From Ectobacillus polymachus (GTDB lineage Bacteria; Bacillota; Bacilli; Bacillales; Bacillaceae_G), in contig NZ_JBLREB010000001.1 in NCBI RefSeq assembly GCF_048159605.1, positions 620,001 through 684,000 on the forward strand: a stretch of 64,000 bases of DNA, written 5' to 3'. Positions within the stretch are counted from its first letter, which is position 1, and each line of letters begins with the position of its first letter. Shown one piece after another: positions 55,465 through 63,966 of this stretch. The notes beneath the pieces are model-generated. The model worked only from the letters and a program-made list of their open reading frames with translations, searched no databases and was not told the origin of the DNA. The translations under genes and the position numbers were made by a program.

Positions 55465-55542
55465 TCAATAAAACAGCTGAAAAATGAAAAAGTGCCAACG
55501 AAAAACAATTATTTTTCGTTGGCACTTTTATTTTAGGGACTT
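55465..55542 (-). repeat. Dispersed 78-bp hairpin repeat, copy B
   Basis: Inverted relative to copy A at 22940-23017 and nearly identical over 78 bases. Stem GTGCCAACGAAAAA/TTTTTCGTTGGCAC. The stem differs from copy A by a C-G pair in place of T-A, a compensating change. It probably ends both the exporter and mntH transcripts. Confidence 0.85.
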
Positions 55543-55597
55543 CACATATCCTAGATTATTGGTGATGTTACAAATATTTTATCTTTAAGTCGACTCA

Positions 55598-56959
55598 TTA
55601 TATAAATGTCGTAGCAAGTAGATATACGTTTAAAATAGCTATAACAATAGCAATAAACCAAGCTAAACTTTTCGTCCATATAGAGTTTACAAACTCACCC
55701 ATTTTCTTTTTGTCACTAGTAAACATAACAAGCGGAATTACCGCAAACGAAAGTTGAAGGGATAAGATAACCTGGCTTAATACCAAAAGGTCAGTGGTTC
55801 CTTTCTCTCCATAAAGTAGTGTCACAATTACTGCAGGTATAATAGCGATGAGACGTGTAATTAAACGGCGAACCCATGGTCGTAAACGGATGTTTAAAAA
55901 GCCTTCCATGACAATTTGCCCAGCTAGTGTTCCTGTTAAAGTAGAATTCTGTCCTGAGGCTAACAAAGCAACTGCAAATAATACACTTGCAATCCCACTC
56001 CCAAGAATCGGATTTAACAACATATAGGCGTCTTGAATCTCCGCAACTTCTGTATGTCCGGTTGTATAAAAAGCAGACGCTGCCAAGATTAAGATTGCTC
56101 CATTTACAAATAAAGCTAGCATTAATGCAATCGTAGAATCAATGACTGAGAGCTTAATCGCTTCTCGTTTCCCTTTAGGTGTTTCTTCATAATTTCTCGT
56201 TTGTACGATAGAAGAGTGTAAATATAAGTTATGCGGCATTACGGTAGCTCCTAAAATTCCAAGTGCAATAAACAGCATTTGTGGATTTTGAATAATTTCC
56301 ATACTTGGAACAAATCCTTTTGCTACTTCGCTGAATTGAGGATGTGACATAAAAAGCTCAATACCAAAACAAACTGAAATGGTTGCGATTAAACTAATAA
56401 CAATGACTTCAATATAACGAAATCCTTTACTTTGCAACAAAAGCACTAGTAAGATATCAAACGAAGTGATACATACACCCCAAACGAGAGGAATATGAAA
56501 TAAAAGATTTAACGCGATAGCGGCACCTATCACTTCTGCTAAATCACAAGCTGCAATAGCCAGTTCGCATAATACCCATAAAACAAATGATACTTGCTTA
56601 CTGTAATGGTCTCGACATGCTTGCGCTAAGTCTCGCCCTGTTGCAATTCCTAACTTTGCAGATAAGGCTTGTAGAATAATAGCCATAAAGTTAGAAATTA
56701 AAATTACAGATAGTAAAGTATAGTTATAGGCAGATCCTCCAGCTATCGATGTAGCCCAGTTTCCAGGGTCCATGTATCCTACTGCAACAAGATAACCCGG
56801 CCCCATAAATGCAAGGAGCTTACGAAAGAAGTTCCCTTTCGCTGGTACTCTCATACTTTTGTACACTTCTCGTAAACTAGGTTCCCTGTTAGGTTTCCTC
56901 CATCCTTGATGTGATACACCAGCTGTATCTTGCATGTTTACTGTCTCTAATTCATTCAT
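55598..56959 (-). CDS. mntH: Proton-coupled Mn(II)/Fe(II) transporter MntH (Nramp)
   Basis: 453 residues, 11 membrane segments. The metal-binding motif of the first segment is GYMDPGNWATS, the sixth-segment motif is MPHNLYLHS. Imports manganese, driven by protons. Start ATG 56959 follows GGGGG; an in-frame TTG lies 30 bases upstream. A MntR-like operator lies 35-50 bases upstream, so repression by manganese is likely. Confidence 0.95.
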   Translation of the reverse strand: MNELETVNMQDTAGVSHQGWRKPNREPSLREVYKSMRVPAKGNFFRKLLAFMGPGYLVAVGYMDPGNWATSIAGGSAYNYTLLSVILISNFMAIILQALSAKLGIATGRDLAQACRDHYSKQVSFVLWVLCELAIAACDLAEVIGAAIALNLLFHIPLVWGVCITSFDILLVLLLQSKGFRYIEVIVISLIATISVCFGIELFMSHPQFSEVAKGFVPSMEIIQNPQMLFIALGILGATVMPHNLYLHSSIVQTRNYEETPKGKREAIKLSVIDSTIALMLALFVNGAILILAASAFYTTGHTEVAEIQDAYMLLNPILGSGIASVLFAVALLASGQNSTLTGTLAGQIVMEGFLNIRLRPWVRRLITRLIAIIPAVIVTLLYGEKGTTDLLVLSQVILSLQLSFAVIPLVMFTSDKKKMGEFVNSIWTKSLAWFIAIVIAILNVYLLATTFI

Positions 56960-56993
56960 CACATTTCCCCCTTTTTTAACTTGTTTCAACTTT

Positions 56994-57009
56994 GTTTCCT
57001 AAAGGCAAA
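56994..57009. promoter_or_regulatory. MntR-like operator of mntH
   Basis: The reverse complement TTTGCCTTTAGGAAAC differs by one base from the MntR site of B. subtilis mntH (TTTGCCTTAAGGAAAC). It lies in the mntH leader, consistent with manganese-dependent repression. The rest of the 56960-57301 gap holds no gene. Confidence 0.8.
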
Positions 57010-57301
57010 ATTAAATGTAAAAAAAGACTATGCAAACTATGATTAATCAGTTGCGAACACAAATATATATTGTATGATGATAACAATGTTTTATCAAAAC
57101 CAACTTTTTTAGCTTAGGATAAAAAAATAAATTATAGATTAATTTTATGTATAAAGGAAAAATAGGTGAACGTAATATGCTTCTTTCATTATAAGTACGA
57201 CATGAAATATATTTGCTTATTTTTATAAAGATAAAGAGAGGGTTTCTATAAGAAGCTGAAGAAAGTTTACGAATAGGATAAAAAATGACTAGGAGAATAC
57301 G

Positions 57302-57976
57302 ATGCAAATTACGATCTTATTTATTCCGTTTCAAGTGTTGTTGTTTTTGATTGGCTTTGGATTGGCAATTTGGAAAACAAAAGAGGGGGGGAATTGGATC
57401 CTGCCGCTTCCCATACGACTCGTGCTTAGTTTTTCTTTAACTGGAGCAGCATTGTGGCTGTGGTTTCAAAACCTTAGCTCCTCGTATAAACAATGGATTG
57501 CGATTGGAATGACTTTATCAACAATTGGCGATTTGTTTATGGCTGGCATGCTTCCTTTTGGAAATCGATTAATAGGTGGAATGATTGCATTTGCTATAGC
57601 TCATTGTTTTTATGTAACGGCTTTTTTACATGCAGGTTTTTCTTGGACAGGGGCCATTATAGGCTTTGTTGTTTATGGAAGCTGTTTGCTATTTGGATGG
57701 TTATTTTTTATTCGGAATGAGACACAGCCGCCTCTTTTTACAATTGGTGCCTTAGTATATGGCTTATGGGTAGGGGGGATGGCTTGTTTTGCATGCGCAC
57801 TTTCCTTTGCACGCCAAGGAGTATGGTGGCTTCCAGCAATAGGTGGAGCTTTGTTTGTTGTATCCGATTTCATAATAGGTGTAACCGATATTGGACAACG
57901 AAAGATAAAGCATGCAGAGCTATGGATTTGGCTTACATATGTGACTGCACAGATGGCTATCGTATATAGCGGATGA
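57302..57976 (+). CDS. YhhN/TMEM86 family membrane protein
   Basis: 224 residues with eight membrane segments. The family includes animal TMEM86B lysoplasmalogenase; the bacterial activity is not established. Conserved-looking residues: STIGDLFMAGM (Asp), FAIAHCFYV (His), FVVSDFIIGV (Asp). Start ATG 57302 follows TAGGAGAATACG. Single gene upstream of two small genes. Confidence 0.85.
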   Translation: MQITILFIPFQVLLFLIGFGLAIWKTKEGGNWILPLPIRLVLSFSLTGAALWLWFQNLSSSYKQWIAIGMTLSTIGDLFMAGMLPFGNRLIGGMIAFAIAHCFYVTAFLHAGFSWTGAIIGFVVYGSCLLFGWLFFIRNETQPPLFTIGALVYGLWVGGMACFACALSFARQGVWWLPAIGGALFVVSDFIIGVTDIGQRKIKHAELWIWLTYVTAQMAIVYSG

Positions 57977-58000
57977 AAGATTAGAAGAAAGGAGGTAGAG

Positions 58001-58138
58001 ATGATTAAAGAAAAGTTAATTGCGAGGGTGATGAGTAGCGGTGTATGTACGATAAAAAAGAATGGCTCAGGTTGGTCTTTTTATTGTGATGGTTTAAAAA
58101 TAGGGAATTCTTTATTGTTTTTCTTAATATTTTATTAA
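58001..58138 (+). CDS. Hypothetical 45-residue peptide
   Basis: MIKEKLIARVMSSGVCTIKK..., with WSFYCDG and a hydrophobic end (SLLFFLIFY). The AAAGGAGG lies 6 bases before ATG, 25 bases after the YhhN stop, so it could be cotranscribed. No family recognised; the hydrophobic end could be a membrane anchor. May be a truncated gene. Confidence 0.45.
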   Translation: MIKEKLIARVMSSGVCTIKKNGSGWSFYCDGLKIGNSLLFFLIFY

Positions 58139-58276
58139 TAAGAGTTTAAGTCATTTTCAAAATGCCAGCTCTTGCATGTAATTGTTCACCCTTCTATAAT
58201 CATTCCTTCTATTTACAACTATCTAGAGATGTATTGTAATCTGTTTGTAAGATTATCTAACATGTTTTTGGATATG

Positions 58277-58294
58277 TCTAGCTTTAAAGCTAGA
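58277..58294. promoter_or_regulatory. 18-base perfect palindrome
   Basis: TCTAGCTTTAAAGCTAGA lies about 90 bases before the 58384 gene. Its symmetry fits a dimeric repressor site; the regulator is unknown. No T run, so it is not a typical terminator. Confidence 0.5.
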
Positions 58295-58383
58295 TAATAT
58301 GATGAGGTTTTACATACAACTAGAAAGATAAGATATACAGATTACAATTATGGATTCTATATATTGTGAAAGGAAGACAACGG

Positions 58384-58527
58384 ATGAAACAAATAGATGA
58401 TAAATCGAAACAAATAGCAGAGAAAATTATTGAATTAGATTTGCTTCGAGATGAGCTTCTAGAAGAGTTAATCGTACTTGCTGGAAACGATGCCTACTAT
58501 CTATTGCGAACCCTTCAAAATAGTTAA
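58384..58527 (+). CDS. Hypothetical 47-residue helical peptide
   Basis: MKQIDDKSKQIAEKIIELDL..., with LLRDELLEELIVLAGNDAYYLLRTL. A helical, leucine-rich, acidic peptide behind GAAAGGAAG. No family recognised; the size recalls antirepressor or anti-kinase peptides, which is speculation. It lies 143 bases before the response regulator gene. Confidence 0.55.
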   Translation: MKQIDDKSKQIAEKIIELDLLRDELLEELIVLAGNDAYYLLRTLQNS

Positions 58528-58669
58528 TTATGATGTAGAAATCCTATAAATATCTTTACATCTTTTTTCTTTCTATTGTGATATTGTAGAAAAACAGTTC
58601 GATTATACATTCGCTATCTCAGTAGGTCTGGTTTATAATAATACAATAGTTATCATATGGAGGAAAGTC

Positions 58670-59353
58670 ATGAAACTATTACTTGTAGAAGACGATAAAC
58701 CGCTACTAGAAGGTATTGTTACCGTTCTGAAAGAAGAAAACTATGATGTGGAAAGTTGCTTAGATGGTGAGGAAGGTCTCTATTTAGCGAAACAAAATAT
58801 TTATGATGCCATTATTCTTGATATTATGTTACCTTCTGTTAATGGGCTTACCATTGTAAAGACGTTACGCAACGAAGGAATTCAAACACCGATCTTACTT
58901 CTTACTGCAAAGGATAGTGTAGAGGACCGAGTTAGGGGATTGGATGTAGGAGCAGATGATTATCTTGTTAAACCATTTGCTGTACCTGAGTTATTAGCGC
59001 GGGTTCGAGTACTATTACGTGCAAAAGGATCCGGAAATGAACAAAAGATTTCCTATGGACCGCTATGGATAAATAAGCAAGAACACGATGGATATGCAGC
59101 AAATACAAAATTAAATCTAACCGTGAAAGAATACGAGCTACTTGAATATTTCATATTAAATCAAGAACAGATTTTACCTCGCGACCAAATATTAAATCGC
59201 ATATGGGGGCTTGAATCAGAGGTTGGATTCGGTGTCGTTGATGTTTATGTCCATCATCTACGTAAAAAGTTGGGCGAGTGTCAACTTGATCATTATATTT
59301 GTACAATTCGTGGGATTGGCTTTATGCTAAAAGGAAACGATGATGATGTTTAA
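58670..59353 (+). CDS. OmpR family response regulator
   Basis: 227 residues: receiver with phosphorylated Asp51 (AIILDIMLPS) and Lys in DYLVKPFAVPE, then a winged helix (LTVKEYELLEYFILNQEQILPRD, VDVYVHHLRKKLG). It overlaps the histidine kinase gene by 14 bases. RBS GGAGGAAAG. Confidence 0.95.
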   Translation: MKLLLVEDDKPLLEGIVTVLKEENYDVESCLDGEEGLYLAKQNIYDAIILDIMLPSVNGLTIVKTLRNEGIQTPILLLTAKDSVEDRVRGLDVGADDYLVKPFAVPELLARVRVLLRAKGSGNEQKISYGPLWINKQEHDGYAANTKLNLTVKEYELLEYFILNQEQILPRDQILNRIWGLESEVGFGVVDVYVHHLRKKLGECQLDHYICTIRGIGFMLKGNDDDV

Positions 59354-60605
59354 GAAAACGAAAATACGTCTTGTCTTATTAAATACAATTGTGCTATTTT
59401 TTGTATTTTGTATATTTAGTCTAGTATTATATGGGTACATGAATCATATTGTTATGACAGATGTATCGGATAAGTTAAGGACCATGTGCGACGAAATGCA
59501 GCATGAGGGTATCGATAAAGTAATTAGTGAACATGATCAAATGCGAGAATCTGAAAGAAGCATCGGCTATTTACTATGGGGAGCAAATGATCACTATATA
59601 AAGGCGATTCCAGAAAAGGCAGTCTTTGCAAATGACCTAGATGATTTGAAACCATCTAAGTATAACAATCAAACTGTTGTGAAACGAGTAATAAATGGTC
59701 ATACCTATGCAATTCTAAATATCCCAGCATCTACCATAAAAGAAGCAAATGCGGGCACGGTAAAGACTCTTCAGTTAGTATTAAATATTGATACCGAAAC
59801 AAATATGCTCGGACGGCTATTTTTAATAATCGTAGCTGGCGGGATGATGAGTATTGCAGTATTTGTCCTTGTTGGTATATTTTTAGCAAGACGATCCTTA
59901 ATTCCTATACAAAAAGCATGGGAGAAACAAACACAGTTTGTAGCAGATGCATCTCATGAACTACGTACACCACTTTCAGTTATACAAACTCATTTAGAGC
60001 TACTTTTCCGTCATCCAAAGCATACGATTGAACAGGAGAGTGTTTCCATTTATAAAGTTCTTCAGGAAACAAAACGGGTAAATAAATTAATAGCTGATTT
60101 GCTGACACTTGCACGTTCTGATTCGAATGAACTTCAAATAGTACGTGAAAATATTGTAATTGATGAATTTATTAACGTAATCGTGGAGCAATTTAAACCA
60201 ATTGCAGAGGTTAAAGGTATTACATTACAAGTGAAGATGGAAAATGATCTGCATATTTCAGCAGATAAGGAACGACTTCATCAACTCTTTGTTATTCTCC
60301 TTGATAATGCTATAAAATATAACAAAGAAAATGGATCTGTAGATGTAAAAGTAAAAAAAGAAGGGAAGTCTGCTGTCATAACGATTTCAGATACAGGAAT
60401 TGGTATTGCACCGGATGATCTTGCTCATATTTTTGACAGATTCTATCGTGGAGATAAAAGTCGAAATCGTTCTATAGGCGGAACAGGGTTGGGGTTGTCC
60501 ATTGCGAAATGGATTGTAGAAGCTCATAATGGAGAAATTAATGCTGAAAGTGAGCCACTTGTAGGCACTAGTATTACCATTAAACTACCTTATTCGAATA
60601 TATAA
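59340..60605 (+). CDS. Sensor histidine kinase
   Basis: 421 residues: membrane segments at about 12-34 and 158-182 enclosing an extracellular sensor of about 120 residues, HisKA with phosphorylated His206 (VADASHELRTPLSV), and HATPase boxes (LFVILLDNAIKYN, ISDTGIGIAPDD, GGTGLGLSIAKW). Partner of the regulator before it. There are three consecutive ATG codons at the start, so the exact one is uncertain. Terminator at 60607-60640. The convergent FMN-bind/ApbE operon next to it may be a target, which is inference. Confidence 0.95.
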   Translation: MMMFKKTKIRLVLLNTIVLFFVFCIFSLVLYGYMNHIVMTDVSDKLRTMCDEMQHEGIDKVISEHDQMRESERSIGYLLWGANDHYIKAIPEKAVFANDLDDLKPSKYNNQTVVKRVINGHTYAILNIPASTIKEANAGTVKTLQLVLNIDTETNMLGRLFLIIVAGGMMSIAVFVLVGIFLARRSLIPIQKAWEKQTQFVADASHELRTPLSVIQTHLELLFRHPKHTIEQESVSIYKVLQETKRVNKLIADLLTLARSDSNELQIVRENIVIDEFINVIVEQFKPIAEVKGITLQVKMENDLHISADKERLHQLFVILLDNAIKYNKENGSVDVKVKKEGKSAVITISDTGIGIAPDDLAHIFDRFYRGDKSRNRSIGGTGLGLSIAKWIVEAHNGEINAESEPLVGTSITIKLPYSNI

Positions 60606-60606
60606 T

Positions 60607-60640
60607 AGAAAGCCCGTCTCTTTAGAGACGGGCTTTCTAT
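60607..60640. terminator. Terminator of the two-component operon
   Basis: GAAAGCCCGTCTC-TTTA-GAGACGGGCTTTC with TATTA, shared with the convergent operon. Confidence 0.85.
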
Positions 60641-60715
60641 TATATTCGATTTATATCCTGCAGCATTTGAATCTAGTTAGAAACTCTAAAAAGGAGAGAC
60701 ACTGTAAGTTTCACA

Positions 60716-61633
60716 TTATGAATGTGCTGATACGGTGTGCGGTTGCTTTTTGGTTTTTCTTTGTTTCATTACTTTCCAGGCATTCGCTACTAGCAGGCCA
60801 GCTAATAAGAAGGTTAGTCCACCTAAAGTAAAATAGGCAATTACACTACATAAAGCAGTTAGGATGCCGAATTTTACTTGGTCGCTATATTTTGCCGGTG
60901 AAGTTGGCGGATCGGTAAGCATGAAAAATGCTAAGAATAGTGCTGAGTTAATGTAAGGAACTCGTAATAGGTCTCCAATTGTATCAATATGGACGATTGA
61001 TAATAGTAAAATAAAAATAAGGTAAAAGCCTAAAAAGCTGAAAACCAGTGGGAATTTATTTACTTTTTGTGTAACAATGTATCCGGTAATGAGTAAGAAA
61101 AGAATGCTCCACCAAGGTAGAAGTGACATTCCTCCCCACCAGCTTTGCGGACTTGCCATTATGATGCCAACGACAAAGAGACCAAACGCTGCTGGGTTAA
61201 AAATTGGTTTTTTATTGACGCGAAATAGATGTTTAGAAAGAATGGCAATTGCTGTTGTTAGAACAGTAATCATCCAATTATTCATAGGACTAAGAACGAC
61301 AGCGACAATAATACCTGTTATTATTCCACCTTCGGGTACTATTATCTTTCGCTTTTGAATCGTTGCTACTGTTAGATCCAAAACAGATGCAGTAATGATT
61401 GCAACAATTGTGTTTATGAAACCTGCATGTGCTCCGGAAGAAATTTGTGCAAGTAAGAGTAAAAAAATTAATGATACCAATACGTAATGCTTGGGTGTTT
61501 TTATAAAGGAAAGAATAGAATCGTTTTTATGGCGACTTATTCTTGTTTCATTGATGATCACGTATCCATTTGGTGTATTCATATATTTTCGTTTTGCTTG
61601 GTTCTCATTAGGAATTTGCTGATTTTCTTTCAT
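60716..61633 (-). CDS. NqrB/RnfD-like flavin membrane protein
   Basis: 305 residues with about ten membrane segments. Similar in layout to NqrB/RnfD/YjiK-type subunits: IITGIIVAVVLSPMN and NPAAFGLFVVGI are the recognisable parts. These subunits carry flavin and pass electrons across or along the membrane. No other Nqr or Rnf subunit genes are present. Start ATG 61633 overlaps the apbE stop by 4 bases (ATGA). Third gene of the operon. Confidence 0.8.
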   Translation of the reverse strand: MKENQQIPNENQAKRKYMNTPNGYVIINETRISRHKNDSILSFIKTPKHYVLVSLIFLLLLAQISSGAHAGFINTIVAIITASVLDLTVATIQKRKIIVPEGGIITGIIVAVVLSPMNNWMITVLTTAIAILSKHLFRVNKKPIFNPAAFGLFVVGIIMASPQSWWGGMSLLPWWSILFLLITGYIVTQKVNKFPLVFSFLGFYLIFILLLSIVHIDTIGDLLRVPYINSALFLAFFMLTDPPTSPAKYSDQVKFGILTALCSVIAYFTLGGLTFLLAGLLVANAWKVMKQRKTKKQPHTVSAHS

Positions 61634-62541
61634 AGTAGATGCTCCTTCATTCCTTTTGTCATAACAATTTCTCCATTGGATAAGATCCACATTCCGTCAA
61701 GATTCAATTCTTCCAGTAGCATGGCTCCCTTTATACTACCTTGAAGAAATGCTACGGTAGAGAAGGCATCTGCCATCATCGTAAAGGGAGCAATAACAGT
61801 ACAACTTACTATTCCAGACGGTGATGTTTTCGTATGTGGATCAATGAGATGATTTATATTAGGCTGAATACTACTTTTTCTCTCGTAGCTACCGGACGTA
61901 CAGATGGCAGCATGGCTTAATCGTACGGAAGCAATTGTGTTTTCTTGATGAAATGGATCTTGAATACCGATTGTCCAAGCTTCATTTTGTTCATTGCTAC
62001 CGCCAACGTAAATGTCACCGCCAGCATCGATATAATATCCTTCAAATTCCTGCAATTCTTTAGCTGCTAAATCGACTGCTAATCCTTTCGCAATTGCACC
62101 TAAATCTAGGGTAAGTTGCTTTGTAAGATCAACGGTCCGTTTTTTTTCATCAAGCTTGACGTCCTGATAATTTACAGGTTCAGAAGAATCGTTTCTTGAA
62201 ACAGTTGCACCAGTTAAGTAATTTTGATTAAATCCGTAAGCTTCTAAAGTATGACCAATTGTTGGATCAAACATGCCGTTTGTTAATTTCGCAACTTCTA
62301 ATGAAAAGTGAATAGCCTCAAATAATAAATCGCTCGTAGCAATGGGAGTGCCTACAAAAGAAGAAAGCTTGCTTAACTCACTATTTTCATCAAAACGGTT
62401 ACATATTTTTTCGACAGTTGCAATGGCTTGAAATGCTTGCTCTATTTTTTGTAACGAACTCGTTTGATTTAAGGAAGTAACAACTTTAATTGTTACAATC
62501 GTTCCCATGTAAAGGCGCGTTTTTTTGTAGGTTTTCTTCAT
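61630..62541 (-). CDS. FAD:protein FMN transferase ApbE
   Basis: 303 residues. ApbE enzymes attach FMN covalently to Thr/Ser of extracytoplasmic flavoproteins using FAD. Seen: MGTIVTIKV at the start, DLGAIAKGLAVDLAAKEL, GGDIYVGG, HLIDPHTK and MMADAFSTVAF. It appears to have no lipoprotein signal but begins with KKTYKKTRLYMGT, so its export needs checking. It lies between its probable substrate (FMN-bind protein) and a NqrB/RnfD-like protein. Confidence 0.9.
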   Translation of the reverse strand: MKKTYKKTRLYMGTIVTIKVVTSLNQTSSLQKIEQAFQAIATVEKICNRFDENSELSKLSSFVGTPIATSDLLFEAIHFSLEVAKLTNGMFDPTIGHTLEAYGFNQNYLTGATVSRNDSSEPVNYQDVKLDEKKRTVDLTKQLTLDLGAIAKGLAVDLAAKELQEFEGYYIDAGGDIYVGGSNEQNEAWTIGIQDPFHQENTIASVRLSHAAICTSGSYERKSSIQPNINHLIDPHTKTSPSGIVSCTVIAPFTMMADAFSTVAFLQGSIKGAMLLEELNLDGMWILSNGEIVMTKGMKEHLL

Positions 62542-62568
62542 CTTTACTCTCCTAATACTTGCGTGATA

Positions 62569-63069
62569 TTAAGCATTCTTTGCTTTTTGTAATGCTTCCG
62601 TTACAGCATCTTGAAAGTCATTCGTACTTTTTGTTGCGCCGCTTACTACGTCAACTTGAGCGCTTTGACGGCTAACTACTTCACTAGGTAAATCCTGAAT
62701 GTATGATTCTGGATAAGAAGTTGTACAATTTGTAATATCAACTGAGGTAATTTTGTCGTTTTGAATTGTTACAGCAACCTCTACAGAACCAATACGATTC
62801 GTACCAGTACCTGTATACGTTCCATCTTTATACGTTTTTTTCACAATTGCACTACTTGTTTGACTTGATGAAGCAGGAGTGGTTACTTGAGAAGTGCTGG
62901 ATTGTGATGTATCTACTGAACGATTTGTTTGTGTACTTTGTGCTTGCGATGAAAGCGTGTTTTGTATTTGTGTCGAAGCTGCTGATTGTGTGGAAACATA
63001 TCCAGATGTATAAATGATTCCAATCGCCGCTGAACATAATACAATCATTTTATTTCCCATCTTTGCCAT
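62569..63069 (-). CDS. Secreted FMN-binding domain protein
   Basis: 166 residues: signal or membrane segment (about 6-24, MIVLCSAAIGIIYTSGYV), a Ser/Thr/Gln-rich spacer (about 25-80), then an FMN-bind domain starting KDGTYTGTGTN and ending in VVSGATKS, the SGAT-S site where ApbE attaches FMN. First gene of the operon, start ATG 63069 after AGGAGG. Likely cell-surface electron carrier. Confidence 0.88.
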   Translation of the reverse strand: MAKMGNKMIVLCSAAIGIIYTSGYVSTQSAASTQIQNTLSSQAQSTQTNRSVDTSQSSTSQVTTPASSSQTSSAIVKKTYKDGTYTGTGTNRIGSVEVAVTIQNDKITSVDITNCTTSYPESYIQDLPSEVVSRQSAQVDVVSGATKSTNDFQDAVTEALQKAKNA

Positions 63070-63183
63070 ATATATAATGACCTCCTGAAAGAGTAACATG
63101 TAATTTGATAGATAAATCATAACGAATGTTTTTTAAAAAAACATTAAGATTGAAGAAGAATTAGAGAAAAAATATTATTTTGA

Positions 63184-63225
63184 ATGACAAAAAGAGGTCA
63201 AGTGTGTTTGACCTCTTTTTGTCAT
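63184..63225. terminator. Terminator after the amino acid ABC permease gene
   Basis: Perfect 18-base stem ATGACAAAAAGAGGTCAA/TTGACCTCTTTTTGTCAT with a 6-base loop and T run on the minus strand. Confidence 0.85.
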
Positions 63226-63247
63226 TCTACCATCCAGGTGGGAATTG

Positions 63248-63952
63248 TTATGCTTGTAAGTTTTGTGAGGATAGCTTTGAAAGTTCGGTTTTCTTTTTTG
63301 AACGAATATCTTTCGTCTCTAATTTTCTTGCAATGATAGATAACGAATAATTTACAGCGAAATACATAAGTGCAATCATAATGAAGGTAGGTATTGTGTA
63401 ATTAATATTTTGCCCACTAATAATTTGTGCATTATGTGTAAGCTCAGGTAGTGCGATGATAACGGCTAGAGAAGTGTCCTTTAACAGAGAAATAAATTGG
63501 CTAACGATAGGAGGTACCATGCGCCGAAGAGCTTGTGGCAGTACAATATGCTGCAATGTTTGGAGATAAGTGAGACCTGAAGATCGTGCTGCTTCTATTT
63601 GTCCCTTCTCAATGGATAGTAACCCACTTCGTATGATTTCAGATAACATGGCCGCTTCAAAGATTGTTAGAGCACTAATCGCTGCTACTTTTACATCTAA
63701 TTTTACTCCAATTTCCGGCAATGCAAAATACGTAAAGAAAATAATAAGTAGAAGAGGGAGATTTCGTATCACTTCAACGATTAGTAATAAAATAGGAGAA
63801 ACCACTGGAATTTTCATATAACGAAAAATGCCAATGAAACTTCCAATTACAAAGCTAAAAATGATAGAAAAGAAAGCGACTTGTAACGTGATGAGAAAAC
63901 CGTCGAGTAGAAATTTGACATTGTTTAATTGATACGCACCTAAAAAATCCAA
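63248..63952 (-). CDS. Amino acid ABC transporter permease (HisM/GlnP type)
   Basis: 234 residues with five membrane segments. The EAA loop reads EAARSSGLTYLQTLQHIVLPQALRR, given here in parts: EAARSSGL and VLPQALRR. Imports polar amino acids with an ATPase and a binding protein encoded outside the window. Start TTG 63952 has GGAGG 9 bases upstream. The adjoining upstream gene ends 14 bases before it, so they form an operon. Confidence 0.93.
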   Translation of the reverse strand: MDFLGAYQLNNVKFLLDGFLITLQVAFFSIIFSFVIGSFIGIFRYMKIPVVSPILLLIVEVIRNLPLLLIIFFTYFALPEIGVKLDVKVAAISALTIFEAAMLSEIIRSGLLSIEKGQIEAARSSGLTYLQTLQHIVLPQALRRMVPPIVSQFISLLKDTSLAVIIALPELTHNAQIISGQNINYTIPTFIMIALMYFAVNYSLSIIARKLETKDIRSKKKTELSKLSSQNLQA

Positions 63953-63966
63953 ACTGATTCCTCCTC

